From Candidatus Binatota bacterium (GTDB taxonomy: Bacteria > Desulfobacterota > Binatia > UBA1149), in contig DUBO01000014.1 of the NCBI GenBank assembly GCA_012960245.1, positions 78,178-142,177 on the forward strand: a stretch of 64,000 bases of DNA, in the 5' to 3' direction. The position numbers were made by a program, and so were the translations under genes. Of the stretch, positions 16,940-25,297 are shown piece after piece. The notes beneath the pieces were generated by a model. The model worked only from the letters and a program-made list of their open reading frames with translations. It was not told the DNA's origin and ran no database searches. The first letter of the stretch is position 1. Every line of letters starts with the position of its first letter.

Positions 16940-19150
16940 CTACTGCTTGGCCTTCGCCTTGAACGTCGAGGCGGTGTTCTTCTTTACGTCGGCAGTAGTA
17001 AACACGGTTCTCCAGCACTGGCCGTCGCTGTTGATCAACCCCACCCCGAGCTGGGTGTCAGCCGCGAACATGGCCTCGGCAGAAAATGAAGCCGCCAGCG
17101 GCACGTTTGCGCCCTTGGCCAGCATTATGATCTTCGACTTGCCGGCGGCACCCGAGCCCATCTTTATCTTCGACAACCCATCGGCCACTCCCAGTTTGTC
17201 CTTGTACTTCCAGCCCTTGTTGCCTGCCTTGGCAAAGGGTACCCCGGGCCCCACGTCGAGCTGCGTGGAGTAAACAGCGGTGCCACCCTGGTAGTCATAA
17301 ACGCAGAGGGAATACGTCGTTTCCTCGTCGAGGTCCCCGAAGTCAGCCACGGTGAGGGCCTCGCCCTTTATCCAGGCCCACTTGAGCTTGTCCTTGCTGT
17401 CGTCGTCCTTGTCGCTCACGGCGAACTGGACCTTGGCGGCATCGAGGCAGCTGTATTCCGCCACCGCTACGTTGTTGCAACCGGTGACCGCGTCGCAGAG
17501 GTCCACCGTGCAGGAGTCACCGTCACCACAGACCAACGGAGCCACGTCTATAATGCAGCCGCCCGCCCCGTCACATATCTCAACGCCGTTACACACGTCA
17601 CCGTCCGAACAACCCGCGCTGTTGGGCGTGTAAGCGCAGTCGCCGGCCGGCAGCGTGCAACTGTCGTCGGTGCATGGGTTGGCGTCATCGCAGTCGGAAT
17701 CCTGGGCGCAAGCTTCCACGCGCTTGACCATGGTGAAGCTGTCGCTCACCGCACCGCCCTGCTGGATGTTGCTCACGGTCACCGAGCTACCGTTAAAATC
17801 CAGCACCACCGATCCGCCAACGTCCTCGGCAAAATACATCACCGGGTGCAGGGAGGCCAGGCCCAGGCGATAGCCGCCCGAGTGACCGGCTACGATGTGC
17901 ACCGCCCCCTCGTTGGAGTTCAGGCCCGGCGACTTGGAGTAGGCGCCGTCACCGGCCGGACTGCCGTCGCCCGCGTCGAGCACGTGGCCGGCAGCCGAGA
18001 TGGTGGCGAAGTCGGGCGTGGCGAGATCAGGCGCCGCGCCACAGGAAGGACAGTAGACGCCGTTAACGAGAAAGGATCTTTCGTAGGCGTGCGAGTGCCC
18101 CGTGAGCACGAGGTCAACGCCACCGGCTTCGAGGAGGCTCAACGCGTTCTCGCGCATATTCTGGTGGCGGCCCTGGCCGTCGCTGAACAGGTCCGAGTCG
18201 TGGGTACCCTTGGTGTAGGGCGGGTGATGCCAGAAGGCGATCAGCCAGGGCTGCGTGGTCGCCGCAAGATCCTCGAACAGCCACTGCATCATCGCCGAGC
18301 CGGCCGTGGCAGACGAGAAATGTGAGTCCAGCGAGATGAAGTGAGCATTGCCGTAGTCGAACGAGTAGTAGAGCTCGGTGCCAGACGCCACGCCCCCCGA
18401 CTGGCCAGCGGTAGGCGGCGAGAAAGCTTCGAAATAAGGGCCGGTTTCGGTCACCGGGTCTGATCCGGTGACCCCGGTTTCATCGTGGTTGCCGGGCGTG
18501 GGCCAGCCCACGTGGTTGCGCAGGATATCGGCGTAGACCCCGAAGTAGTTGTCGGTAAAGGCAGTCAGTGTACCCCAGGGGTAAGCGATGTCTCCGGCGT
18601 GAATGACGATGTCCGGGTTACCGCCCATGAAGGCCAGCGCCTGGTTGCGTATGATCAACTGGTTGATGCCCGCACCCGAAACACCGAGGCTGCCCGAATC
18701 ACCGATCAGCCAGGCCGTGAACGGGGCCGCGCTGCCCGCGGCCGGGGCGGTGTCGAACCAGTGGTCGGCATCGTCGCCCGCGTGTACGGTGCTGCTGCTG
18801 CCCACGCTATAGTAGTAGCGCGTGCCGGGTACGAGGTCGGTGAGCGAGACGTCGTGGGTTTTGACCGACGGCAGGCGCGTGGATTCACTGGTGAGCAGGC
18901 CCGGGGCTGAACCGTACTGTACCCGGCTGTCCTCCGGCGTGCTGGTGCGCCAGGAGATAGTGGCCGAGGTGCCCGACAGTGCCTGCAGGTAAGGGTCTCG
19001 GTCGAGCTGCGCCTGCGCCGGCTGAGCCGCCGCAAGCAGGCCGAGTGCTGCGACCCCCACTGCCAGCAGTACGGGCAACACGGCCCCCTCGGCCCGTCCG
19101 ATGTTGCTGCCCAGAAAATCTGTCGGGTTCTTCGTGTTCATAATGGTCAT
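16940..19150 (-). CDS. Exported purple acid phosphatase-like metallophosphoesterase
   Basis: 736 aa with an N-terminal export signal (VLPVLLAVGVAALGLLAAAQPAQA, shown in part). A fibronectin-like PAP N-domain (DPYLQALSGTSATISWRT) precedes the catalytic domain, whose five metal motifs are all present: LIGDSGS, HAGDIAYP, GNHDE, HHPPYTKG, and TGHSHAYERS. A Cys-rich DxDCDDANPCTDDSC region follows. The last 150 aa form a beta-rich module with KGWKYKD, also found at the C-terminus of the PQQ-type protein at 26969. Likely periplasmic or extracellular phosphoesterase. Start overlaps the TPR gene's stop (ATGA). Confidence 0.92.
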   Translation of the reverse strand: MTIMNTKNPTDFLGSNIGRAEGAVLPVLLAVGVAALGLLAAAQPAQAQLDRDPYLQALSGTSATISWRTSTPEDSRVQYGSAPGLLTSESTRLPSVKTHDVSLTDLVPGTRYYYSVGSSSTVHAGDDADHWFDTAPAAGSAAPFTAWLIGDSGSLGVSGAGINQLIIRNQALAFMGGNPDIVIHAGDIAYPWGTLTAFTDNYFGVYADILRNHVGWPTPGNHDETGVTGSDPVTETGPYFEAFSPPTAGQSGGVASGTELYYSFDYGNAHFISLDSHFSSATAGSAMMQWLFEDLAATTQPWLIAFWHHPPYTKGTHDSDLFSDGQGRHQNMRENALSLLEAGGVDLVLTGHSHAYERSFLVNGVYCPSCGAAPDLATPDFATISAAGHVLDAGDGSPAGDGAYSKSPGLNSNEGAVHIVAGHSGGYRLGLASLHPVMYFAEDVGGSVVLDFNGSSVTVSNIQQGGAVSDSFTMVKRVEACAQDSDCDDANPCTDDSCTLPAGDCAYTPNSAGCSDGDVCNGVEICDGAGGCIIDVAPLVCGDGDSCTVDLCDAVTGCNNVAVAEYSCLDAAKVQFAVSDKDDDSKDKLKWAWIKGEALTVADFGDLDEETTYSLCVYDYQGGTAVYSTQLDVGPGVPFAKAGNKGWKYKDKLGVADGLSKIKMGSGAAGKSKIIMLAKGANVPLAASFSAEAMFAADTQLGVGLINSDGQCWRTVFTTADVKKNTASTFKAKAKQ

Positions 19151-20115
19151 CCCTCTTCTTCACCGCCGGTATTTCCACCCACGGTGGCCAGTCTCGATTT
19201 CATTTCCAGCGCGCGTTGCAACGCGGGCGCGAGTTTCAGCGCCGCCTCGACGTCGGCCCTCGCGGCCACGGCGTTACCCATTGCCTCGTGGACGCGCGCG
19301 CGATCCAGCCTGCTTATGGCAGTGTCACGGATAGCTACCCGTCGGCCTGCCTCGGTCAACGCGCGGTCGAGCTCGGCAGACGCGTCGTCCGTCCGTTTGC
19401 CTAGTTGAAGTGCGCGCGAGCGCAGGATGCTCCACGCGGCACCCTTGCGATCCGGCGCCCGCGGATCGTCTATGATCCTTAGTGCCGCTACGCCCTGGCC
19501 ACGCTCAAGCTCCGAGCGGACCAGCGCCATCTCGAGTAGCACTGCCCTGCCCAGGCGACCTATGCCCTCGCGGTAACAGGCCACGGCGGCGTCGTAGTCG
19601 CCCAGCTCCTCGAGCAATTTACCACGGGCGACGAAAACCACGATGTCGGGGACCAGCTGCAACGACGACGCGTAGTCGCGCAGCGCGTCCAGCTTGCGCC
19701 CCGCCGCGACCAGCAGCCGAGCGCGGGCGTTAAGAGTGGCCACCGTGGGTTCGCCCTTAGCGAGGAACCTATCAAGACGACTAAGCGCCTTTTTGTTCTC
19801 GCCGAGTATTTCATACACGAGCCCACGCTCACCCCGGGCTGAGCGTGCTTTTAATCCCAGCTCACGCGCGAGTTCGAGGTCGGCCAGTGCCTGTCGGGCT
19901 TCGCCCCGGGCGCGGTGAAAACGCGCACGCTTGAGCAGCTGTCTTGCGCGGTAGCGAGCGGCGAGGTTCTGGTCAGCCACGCGCTCGCCCAGGCGCACGA
20001 TAGACTCTGGTTTGTCGCTGTGCGCACGAGCCAGCTGGGCACCTGCCCAGGGCTGCGCGATTGCGAAGAAGCCGATCGAGGCGACGGCAAGAAACCTGTA
20101 GAGCAAAACCTGCAT
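19147..20115 (-). CDS. Exported TPR-repeat protein
   Basis: 322 aa with an N-terminal signal-like segment (YRFLAVASIGFFAIAQPWAGA). The remainder is helical with several TPR-like 34-residue units, such as ALADLELARELGLKARSARG and DYDAAVACYREGIGRLGRA, and ends with ALKLAPALQRALEMK. TPR proteins act as scaffolds; no enzymatic motif is seen. First gene of a two-gene minus-strand unit with the phosphoesterase, whose start it overlaps by four bases, suggesting a linked role in that enzyme's export or assembly (inference). Confidence 0.82.
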   Translation of the reverse strand: MQVLLYRFLAVASIGFFAIAQPWAGAQLARAHSDKPESIVRLGERVADQNLAARYRARQLLKRARFHRARGEARQALADLELARELGLKARSARGERGLVYEILGENKKALSRLDRFLAKGEPTVATLNARARLLVAAGRKLDALRDYASSLQLVPDIVVFVARGKLLEELGDYDAAVACYREGIGRLGRAVLLEMALVRSELERGQGVAALRIIDDPRAPDRKGAAWSILRSRALQLGKRTDDASAELDRALTEAGRRVAIRDTAISRLDRARVHEAMGNAVAARADVEAALKLAPALQRALEMKSRLATVGGNTGGEEEG

Positions 20116-20167
20116 GGGGGCAGCCCACCAGTGTTAACCCAGCTACCAGCCGCTTGTCCAGAGCAGC

Positions 20168-20186
20168 GCCCCCCCGGTCGGGGGGC
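20168..20186. promoter_or_regulatory. GC-only palindrome CCCCCCGGTCGGGGGG upstream of the TPR gene
   Basis: Near-perfect 16-bp palindrome lying 55-70 bases upstream of the TPR start and also downstream of the thiolase stop. No T-run follows on the minus strand, so an operator is as likely as a terminator. Similar elements occur at 23310-23323 and 29193-29210, each before a gene for an exported protein. Confidence 0.35.
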
Positions 20187-20236
20187 CAAGTCGGTTTTTA
20201 TGACCCGGGACGTCCGCCGGGCCCCGGTTTTGTCGC

Positions 20237-21379
20237 TCAGGCTGGCTTTTCCAACACGTGAATCGCGCAGGCGCTGCCCAGCCCTATGACGTGGGTCAGG
20301 CCCAGGCGGGCACCTTCTACCTGCCGCGCGCCGGCCTCGCCGCGCAGGTGGGTAGAAACCTCGTAGATGTTGGCTATGCCAGTGGCCCCCAGGGGGTGTC
20401 CCTTGGAAAGCAGACCTCCGGAAACGTTGACCGGTATGCGTCCGCCCAGCGCCGTTTCGCCCTCGTCTATCAAGCGGCCGGCGTCACCGTCCTTGCACAG
20501 TCCGAGGTTTTCGTAGTGAAGAATCTCGGCGGTAGCGAAACAGTCGTGCAACTCAACGAGGTCGAGGTCGTCCGGCCCGACGCCCGCCATCTCGTAGGCC
20601 ACCGCGGCCGCGTTGCGGGTGCAGGTGTTGATATCCGGCATCACGAGATCGCGGTCACTGTACGGGTCGCTGGTAAGGGCCGACGCCCTCACCTTGACGG
20701 CGCGCCCCGAGCCCAGCTCGCGCGCCTTTTTTTCCGACACCAGTACCGCCGCGGCCGCGCCGTCGACGTTGACCGAGCACATGAGCTTGGTGTTGGGGTA
20801 CGAGATCATCTCGGCGCCCATCACGTCTTCGAGCGGGGTCTCCTTCTGGTACATGGCCTTGGAGTTCATCGTGGAATGATGGTGATTCTTGACCGACACC
20901 TGGGCGAACTGCTCAAAGGTGGTGCCGTAACTACGCGTGTGCTCCACGCCGGCCTCGGCAAAGACGCAGGGCATGATGCCCGACCCCAGCAAACCCTCTT
21001 TCGAGATTCCCTTGGAACCGCCCGCGCCGCCCAGCAGGCCACGGCCCATCTGCTCGACACCGACCGCCAGCACGACATCGTACAAGCCGGCCTTCACCCC
21101 CATCCAGGCCTCGCGAAAGGCAGTGGCACCGGTTGCGCAGGCGTTGGCCACGTTGACCACCGGTATGCCGGTCTGCCCGATCTCCTGCAGAACGCGCTGG
21201 CCTACCATGCCGCCTGCCTGCCCGAGATTGCCGCACCACGCGGCCTGCATGTCGCCCATGTTCAGGCCCGCGTCGTCGAGCGCCAGCAGCGCCGCCTCGG
21301 CACCCAGTGATGTCAGGCTACGATCGGGAAATCGCCCGAAGCGGATCATGTCTACGCCCTGTATATATACGTCACCCAT
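20237..21379 (-). CDS. Thiolase (acetyl-CoA acetyltransferase/SCP-x-like)
   Basis: 380 aa. The nucleophilic Cys lies in VANACATGATAF near residue 85, the catalytic His in LLSKGHPLGATG, and the C-terminal acid/base Cys in GLGSACAIHVLEK, so the full thiolase set is present. The DLVELHDCFATAEI segment is typical of the SCP-x thiolase branch. It would cleave 3-ketoacyl-CoA with CoA. It follows a DUF35 gene (63 bp) and an acyl-CoA dehydrogenase, the usual arrangement for thiolases that need a DUF35 partner. Confidence 0.93.
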   Translation of the reverse strand: MGDVYIQGVDMIRFGRFPDRSLTSLGAEAALLALDDAGLNMGDMQAAWCGNLGQAGGMVGQRVLQEIGQTGIPVVNVANACATGATAFREAWMGVKAGLYDVVLAVGVEQMGRGLLGGAGGSKGISKEGLLGSGIMPCVFAEAGVEHTRSYGTTFEQFAQVSVKNHHHSTMNSKAMYQKETPLEDVMGAEMISYPNTKLMCSVNVDGAAAAVLVSEKKARELGSGRAVKVRASALTSDPYSDRDLVMPDINTCTRNAAAVAYEMAGVGPDDLDLVELHDCFATAEILHYENLGLCKDGDAGRLIDEGETALGGRIPVNVSGGLLSKGHPLGATGIANIYEVSTHLRGEAGARQVEGARLGLTHVIGLGSACAIHVLEKPA

Positions 21380-21442
21380 CTTGTTCCTCGTCTGTCCTGT
21401 TCTACCCGGCTCGCGCCGGCCGGCTTGTCAACGGCTGTTCCT

Positions 21443-21871
21443 TCAGGCTGCCGGCCTGAAAAAATACGAAACGTAACTGTTACCGTCGCCGTCCTTGCGA
21501 CCGGCGTCGTCAAAAAACACATCTACGGGCATGCCCAGCTCCACCGAGCCAGGCTCGGGCTCAACACCAACGAGGTTGCCCTTCACTGTACCGCCACCCT
21601 CGAGGTCGACTATGGCCGAAACAAAAGGGACCTCCACGCCGGGAAACGACCGGTGCACGATAGAAAACACGTGCAGGGTGCCGCGATCCGAAAGTTTTAC
21701 AGCTTCGAACTTTTCGCGCGAAAAGCACTTTCCGCAGGCCATGCGCTGGCCCAGGTACACCGCCCCGCAGGACGAGCACTTCTGTCCTTCCAGGTAGGGG
21801 TCGGCGCCCTCTGGCAACTTGATGTAAGGCACCGCCGGCAGCGGGCCACTCGATTCTACTTTTTCACTCAT
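21443..21871 (-). CDS. DUF35 OB-fold/zinc-ribbon protein
   Basis: 142 aa. Zinc ribbon CSSCGAVYLGQRMACGKC (two CxxC pairs) near residue 33, followed by an OB-fold half with GTLHVFSIVHRSFPG and VDLEGGGTVKGNLVG. DUF35 proteins bind and regulate or scaffold thiolases and Ltp2-type aldolases, and are obligatory partners in steroid side-chain cleavage (ChsH2 C-domain) and PHA/isoprenoid pathways. Located between the acyl-CoA dehydrogenase and the thiolase, which is presumably its partner. Confidence 0.9.
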   Translation of the reverse strand: MSEKVESSGPLPAVPYIKLPEGADPYLEGQKCSSCGAVYLGQRMACGKCFSREKFEAVKLSDRGTLHVFSIVHRSFPGVEVPFVSAIVDLEGGGTVKGNLVGVEPEPGSVELGMPVDVFFDDAGRKDGDGNSYVSYFFRPAA

Positions 21872-21968
21872 CTGCTCTCCGGACTCCTGTTCAGGCCTGC
21901 GCCACCATGCCGCGACACGTTTTGATGACTAGCAGTGCGCGGTGGTTGATGGAACCCCGCCGGGCGTG

Positions 21969-23123
21969 TCAGCCGTGCGACGCGCAGCTGTAGGCACCAA
22001 CGTCGAGCATCGCGCGGGCCACCTGCTCGCGGCACCAGGAAGGGTCGCCGAGCTCGTGGTACTGCGCCCTTGCCCGGCGGAAAAAAAGATGAATGTCACT
22101 CGCCCAGGTAAAGCCCATGCCACCGTGCACCTGTATGCCTTGCTCGGCGACCTCGACGGCTGCCTGCGACGCCGCTGCCTTGGCCATGCAGGCAGACACG
22201 TGGGCGTGAGGCTCACCCGCATCGCAAGCCCAGGCAGCGTAAAGAGCCGCCGAACGCGCGCATTCGACGGCCACCAGCATGTCGGCGCACTTGTGCTGTA
22301 TGGCCTGGAAGCTGCCTATCGGGCGACCAAACTGCTCGCGCACCTTCGCGTAGTCGACCGTAATTTCGAGCACGCGCGACGCAAGTCCACAGGCTTCGGC
22401 AGCCAGTGCGACGCGACCGAGATCAGAAGCGCGGGCGACCGCTGCCAGTGCTTTTTCGCCCGAAGCGAGGAGGCAGTCGGCGTTGGCCTTCACAGAGGCG
22501 AACGCTACCGTGCACAGCCGCCGACCACGGTCTATGTAATCGTGCCGCGTGATCTCCAGGCCCTCGATGCCCGCGTCGACAAGCAACAACGCGGGCGCGT
22601 CTTCAAGCGACACCGGTACGAGCAAGTGGCCAACGTCGCCGACACCCGGCACGGCTTCGATCACGCCATCGAGCACGAAGCCGCCTCCGTCGGGCGAGCA
22701 GCGCAGGCTGTCCGAGCTCCCGGCCGCGCCCTGGCCCAGCAAGGCGACGGTGCGGCTACCGTCGGCCACCGCGGCAGCAAGTTCGTGTGCCGCGCTGCTG
22801 TTCTCGGCGCCAGGCTGTGCGGCCGCGAGCAGCGCGCTCACGCCGACTACACTCGAGGCCACGAAAGGGCCCGGCGCCAGTACGCGCCCCATCTCTTCTG
22901 CCAGCAGCGCCAGCTCGACCGCACCCAGGCCGGTACCCCCGTTTTCGGGGGGAACCAGCAGCCCGCTCCAGCCCATGTCGGCCAGCCCCCGGCCGAAGGA
23001 GGCCGGAACATCCTCGCCGTCGAGCAGCACCGAGCGCACAAGCTCCATCGGACATTCGCGCTCCAGCCAGCCACGCGCGCTGTCGCGCAAAAGCTGCTGT
23101 TCATCTGTAAATCCTGCGTCCAA
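21969..23123 (-). CDS. Acyl-CoA dehydrogenase (ChsE/FadE-like)
   Basis: 384 aa. Opens MDAGFTDEQQLLRDSARGWL, with the helical N-domain motif GWSGLLVPPENGGTGLG, and ends with VHGGMGFTWASDIHLFFRRA, the C-terminal signature of the divergent subunits found in steroid side-chain dehydrogenases. The canonical middle-domain SEPxAGSD motif is replaced by a less conserved stretch. Such proteins often work as alpha2beta2 heteromers with a second dehydrogenase, but no partner sits beside it. First gene of a minus-strand set leading to DUF35 and thiolase. Confidence 0.9.
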   Translation of the reverse strand: MDAGFTDEQQLLRDSARGWLERECPMELVRSVLLDGEDVPASFGRGLADMGWSGLLVPPENGGTGLGAVELALLAEEMGRVLAPGPFVASSVVGVSALLAAAQPGAENSSAAHELAAAVADGSRTVALLGQGAAGSSDSLRCSPDGGGFVLDGVIEAVPGVGDVGHLLVPVSLEDAPALLLVDAGIEGLEITRHDYIDRGRRLCTVAFASVKANADCLLASGEKALAAVARASDLGRVALAAEACGLASRVLEITVDYAKVREQFGRPIGSFQAIQHKCADMLVAVECARSAALYAAWACDAGEPHAHVSACMAKAAASQAAVEVAEQGIQVHGGMGFTWASDIHLFFRRARAQYHELGDPSWCREQVARAMLDVGAYSCASHG

Positions 23124-23309
23124 ACTCCTTCTCCCGGGGGAAAACGGCCCCGCAAATCCCTTTTCTAGTCAACAGTGGCGGCCATTGGAAGGGCTCGCCG
23201 CAGCAGGGCACATCCCCCGGGAACCGCAGACCAGTGCCGCGACCCGGTATTTTGCCCTTGACAGAAAGCGGATTTGCTGCGCGTGGTTATAAGGCCGAGC
23301 GGGCTCGTG

Positions 23310-23323
23310 CCCCCCGGCCGGGG
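23310..23323. promoter_or_regulatory. GC-only palindrome CCCCGGCCGGGG at the EEP gene start
   Basis: Perfect 12-bp palindrome (23312-23323) within a CCCCCCGGCCGGGG run, about seven bases before the proposed TTG start or 46 before the next ATG. A TTGACA hexamer sits at 23258-23263 upstream. Related to the palindromes at 20168 and 29193. It might be an operator or simply a GC-rich coincidence. Confidence 0.3.
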
Positions 23324-23329
23324 CGTAGC

Positions 23330-25297
23330 TTGAAGACAATATCGCGCATCCCCGGCCGCCGTCCACTCATGGCGGCGGCCCTTAGCGTGGCAGCGTTCGC
23401 AGCGTTGCCCGGCGCCGAGCTGCAGCCGTTGTCAGCCACCGATGCGCTGGCGGCCACCGACGCCTTTGTCTGCTACAAGGCGAAAAAATCCAAGGGGTCC
23501 ACGAAATTCGGCGGCGCTGCCGGGGTTGCCCTCAGCGATCACTTTGAAACTACTCCCCTGGACCTCAAGAAAGCCGCGTCACTTTGTCTGCCCGCGACCC
23601 TGGACGGAGTCACGCCCGCCGACGACAGCACCCACCTTGAAAGCTACAAGGGCAAGGCTCCCAAGGCTTCGCCAAAACACGAACGCAGAAGCAGCTACCG
23701 GGTGGTCGACCAGTTTGCCGAGCACTTCATGGACACGGTCAAGGCCGAGTCGCTCATGGTACCCACGGCCGCCAGCAGCGCCGCACCGCCCGTGGCACCC
23801 GACCCCCTCAACCACGACGTCGATCACTTCAAGTGCTACAAGGTCAAGAAGCCACGCGGCTACACCGTGCCGGCAGCCGTGCAGGTGGACAGCTCGTTCA
23901 ACCAACCTGTCGACCTCGAGCTGAAGAAACCCAAGCGCCTGTGCCTGCCCGTGGACAAGAACGGAGAGGGCATAAAGGACTCCGACGCGCACCTGCTCTG
24001 CTACCAGGCCAAGAGGGTAAAAGGCCAGGCCAAGTTCGCCAAGGTGAGCGACACCTTCACGGCCAACCAGTTCGGCGATGAAAAGCTCGACTCAGTAAAG
24101 GAGAAGATGCTCTGCGTGCCCACCGTGTCGGTGCAGGGCTGCGGCGACGGGCTCATCAACGAGCCGGGTGAGCAGTGCGACGACGGCAACAACGACAACG
24201 GCGACGGCTGCGCCGCTGACTGCACGGCCGAGCTCCCCTTCGCCATCAAGCTGGCGAACCTCAACATGCTGCAGGACATAACCCCGGGTGTTGTGGGCTA
24301 CGACGACATCGACGACCGCATTACCCTGTTGGCAGCGCAGGTCGTGGCCGCGGACCCGGACGTGATCACCCTGCAGGAGGTGGTGCTGGGACCCAACGGT
24401 TCAGCCGCCGGCCTGGTCGCCGAACTCGCGGCAACGCACGGGCTCACCTACTTTTACGCCGAACACGGTTTCGGTTCGGGACAGGCGGTGGTCAGTCGCT
24501 GGCCGGCGTCGGCCGAGGAGTGGGAGATACTCCCCGACATTGAACTGGTGGCCTCGTTTCCCGACCGCCGCGTGTTCGGCCGCATAGTGGTTTCGTCGCC
24601 CGCGGGACAACTCGACGTATACCCCGCCCACCTCTGCGCCTTCTGCAATGACAGCGAGCGCGATGTGCAGGCAGCCTCCTTCGCCGACTTCGTGGCGCGC
24701 ACTCACAGCAGCGGACACCCGGCCGTGGTAGGCGCTGACTTCAACGCCCACAAGGGCAGCGCGGGGGACCAGCAGGCGAGCAGCGATCCCGCCATACTCA
24801 CGCTCGAGGCCCTCGCTTGGACAACCCTGTTCGACGGAAGCGACGCTCCCTGTAACGCCCCCGTCGACCGCAGCGGCTGCACCTCGGGCATAGACAACCT
24901 CACCGACGCCGCCGATACGACCGCCAGCCGCATCGACAACATCATGCTGGTACCTGCGGCACTGCACCCCCTGTCGGGAACTGTTTCGGACGCGAGCGAG
25001 ACCGGGCCGACGACTCGCTTTGCCGATACACCGGGCGTGGACGGCAACGCCCGGTGTAGCTTCGAGCCGGCGCTGCCCTGCGCTGTTGACGGCGAATGCC
25101 CGGCCGGAAGCCACTGCGAAGACTACGACCCTTCGCCGCTTTGCCGAAGGGATACGCCCGTATCATGCCTCACCGACGGCGACTGCCCTGGCGACCTTGC
25201 CCCCGATACCTGCGCAACCACGCTGTGGACCTCGGATCATGTCGGGCTGCAGACCACTATCTCGCTTGAAACCCCGACCCCTCGGAGGAAGAACTGA
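23330..25297 (+). CDS. Exported endonuclease/exonuclease/phosphatase-family protein with Cys-rich modules
   Basis: About 655 aa from a TTG at 23330, chosen because it gives a charged n-region (KTISRIPGRR) and hydrophobic core; an ATG at 23369 is the alternative. Residues about 40-300 hold two tandem ~105-aa modules (FVCYKAKKSKG, DHFKCYKVKKPRG, KNGEG, NQFG) shared with the subtilase at 2968. A DUF4215-type element EQCDDGNNDNGDGCAADC follows. The C-terminal EEP domain has TLQEVVLG, VVGADFNAHKG, SRIDNIML and SDHVGLQ, the metal- and phosphate-binding set. Predicted secreted nuclease or phosphodiesterase. Its stop overlaps the next ATG by one base. Confidence 0.86.
   Translation: MKTISRIPGRRPLMAAALSVAAFAALPGAELQPLSATDALAATDAFVCYKAKKSKGSTKFGGAAGVALSDHFETTPLDLKKAASLCLPATLDGVTPADDSTHLESYKGKAPKASPKHERRSSYRVVDQFAEHFMDTVKAESLMVPTAASSAAPPVAPDPLNHDVDHFKCYKVKKPRGYTVPAAVQVDSSFNQPVDLELKKPKRLCLPVDKNGEGIKDSDAHLLCYQAKRVKGQAKFAKVSDTFTANQFGDEKLDSVKEKMLCVPTVSVQGCGDGLINEPGEQCDDGNNDNGDGCAADCTAELPFAIKLANLNMLQDITPGVVGYDDIDDRITLLAAQVVAADPDVITLQEVVLGPNGSAAGLVAELAATHGLTYFYAEHGFGSGQAVVSRWPASAEEWEILPDIELVASFPDRRVFGRIVVSSPAGQLDVYPAHLCAFCNDSERDVQAASFADFVARTHSSGHPAVVGADFNAHKGSAGDQQASSDPAILTLEALAWTTLFDGSDAPCNAPVDRSGCTSGIDNLTDAADTTASRIDNIMLVPAALHPLSGTVSDASETGPTTRFADTPGVDGNARCSFEPALPCAVDGECPAGSHCEDYDPSPLCRRDTPVSCLTDGDCPGDLAPDTCATTLWTSDHVGLQTTISLETPTPRRKN

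Noticed and set aside
20168..20186. GC palindrome considered as a plus-strand intrinsic terminator because TTTTTA follows
   Set aside because: No plus-strand gene ends there and the T-run is separated by eight bases; kept only as a possible regulatory site.
21942..23168. 408-codon frame opposite the acyl-CoA dehydrogenase
   Set aside because: Composition of a shadow frame, no recognisable domain.
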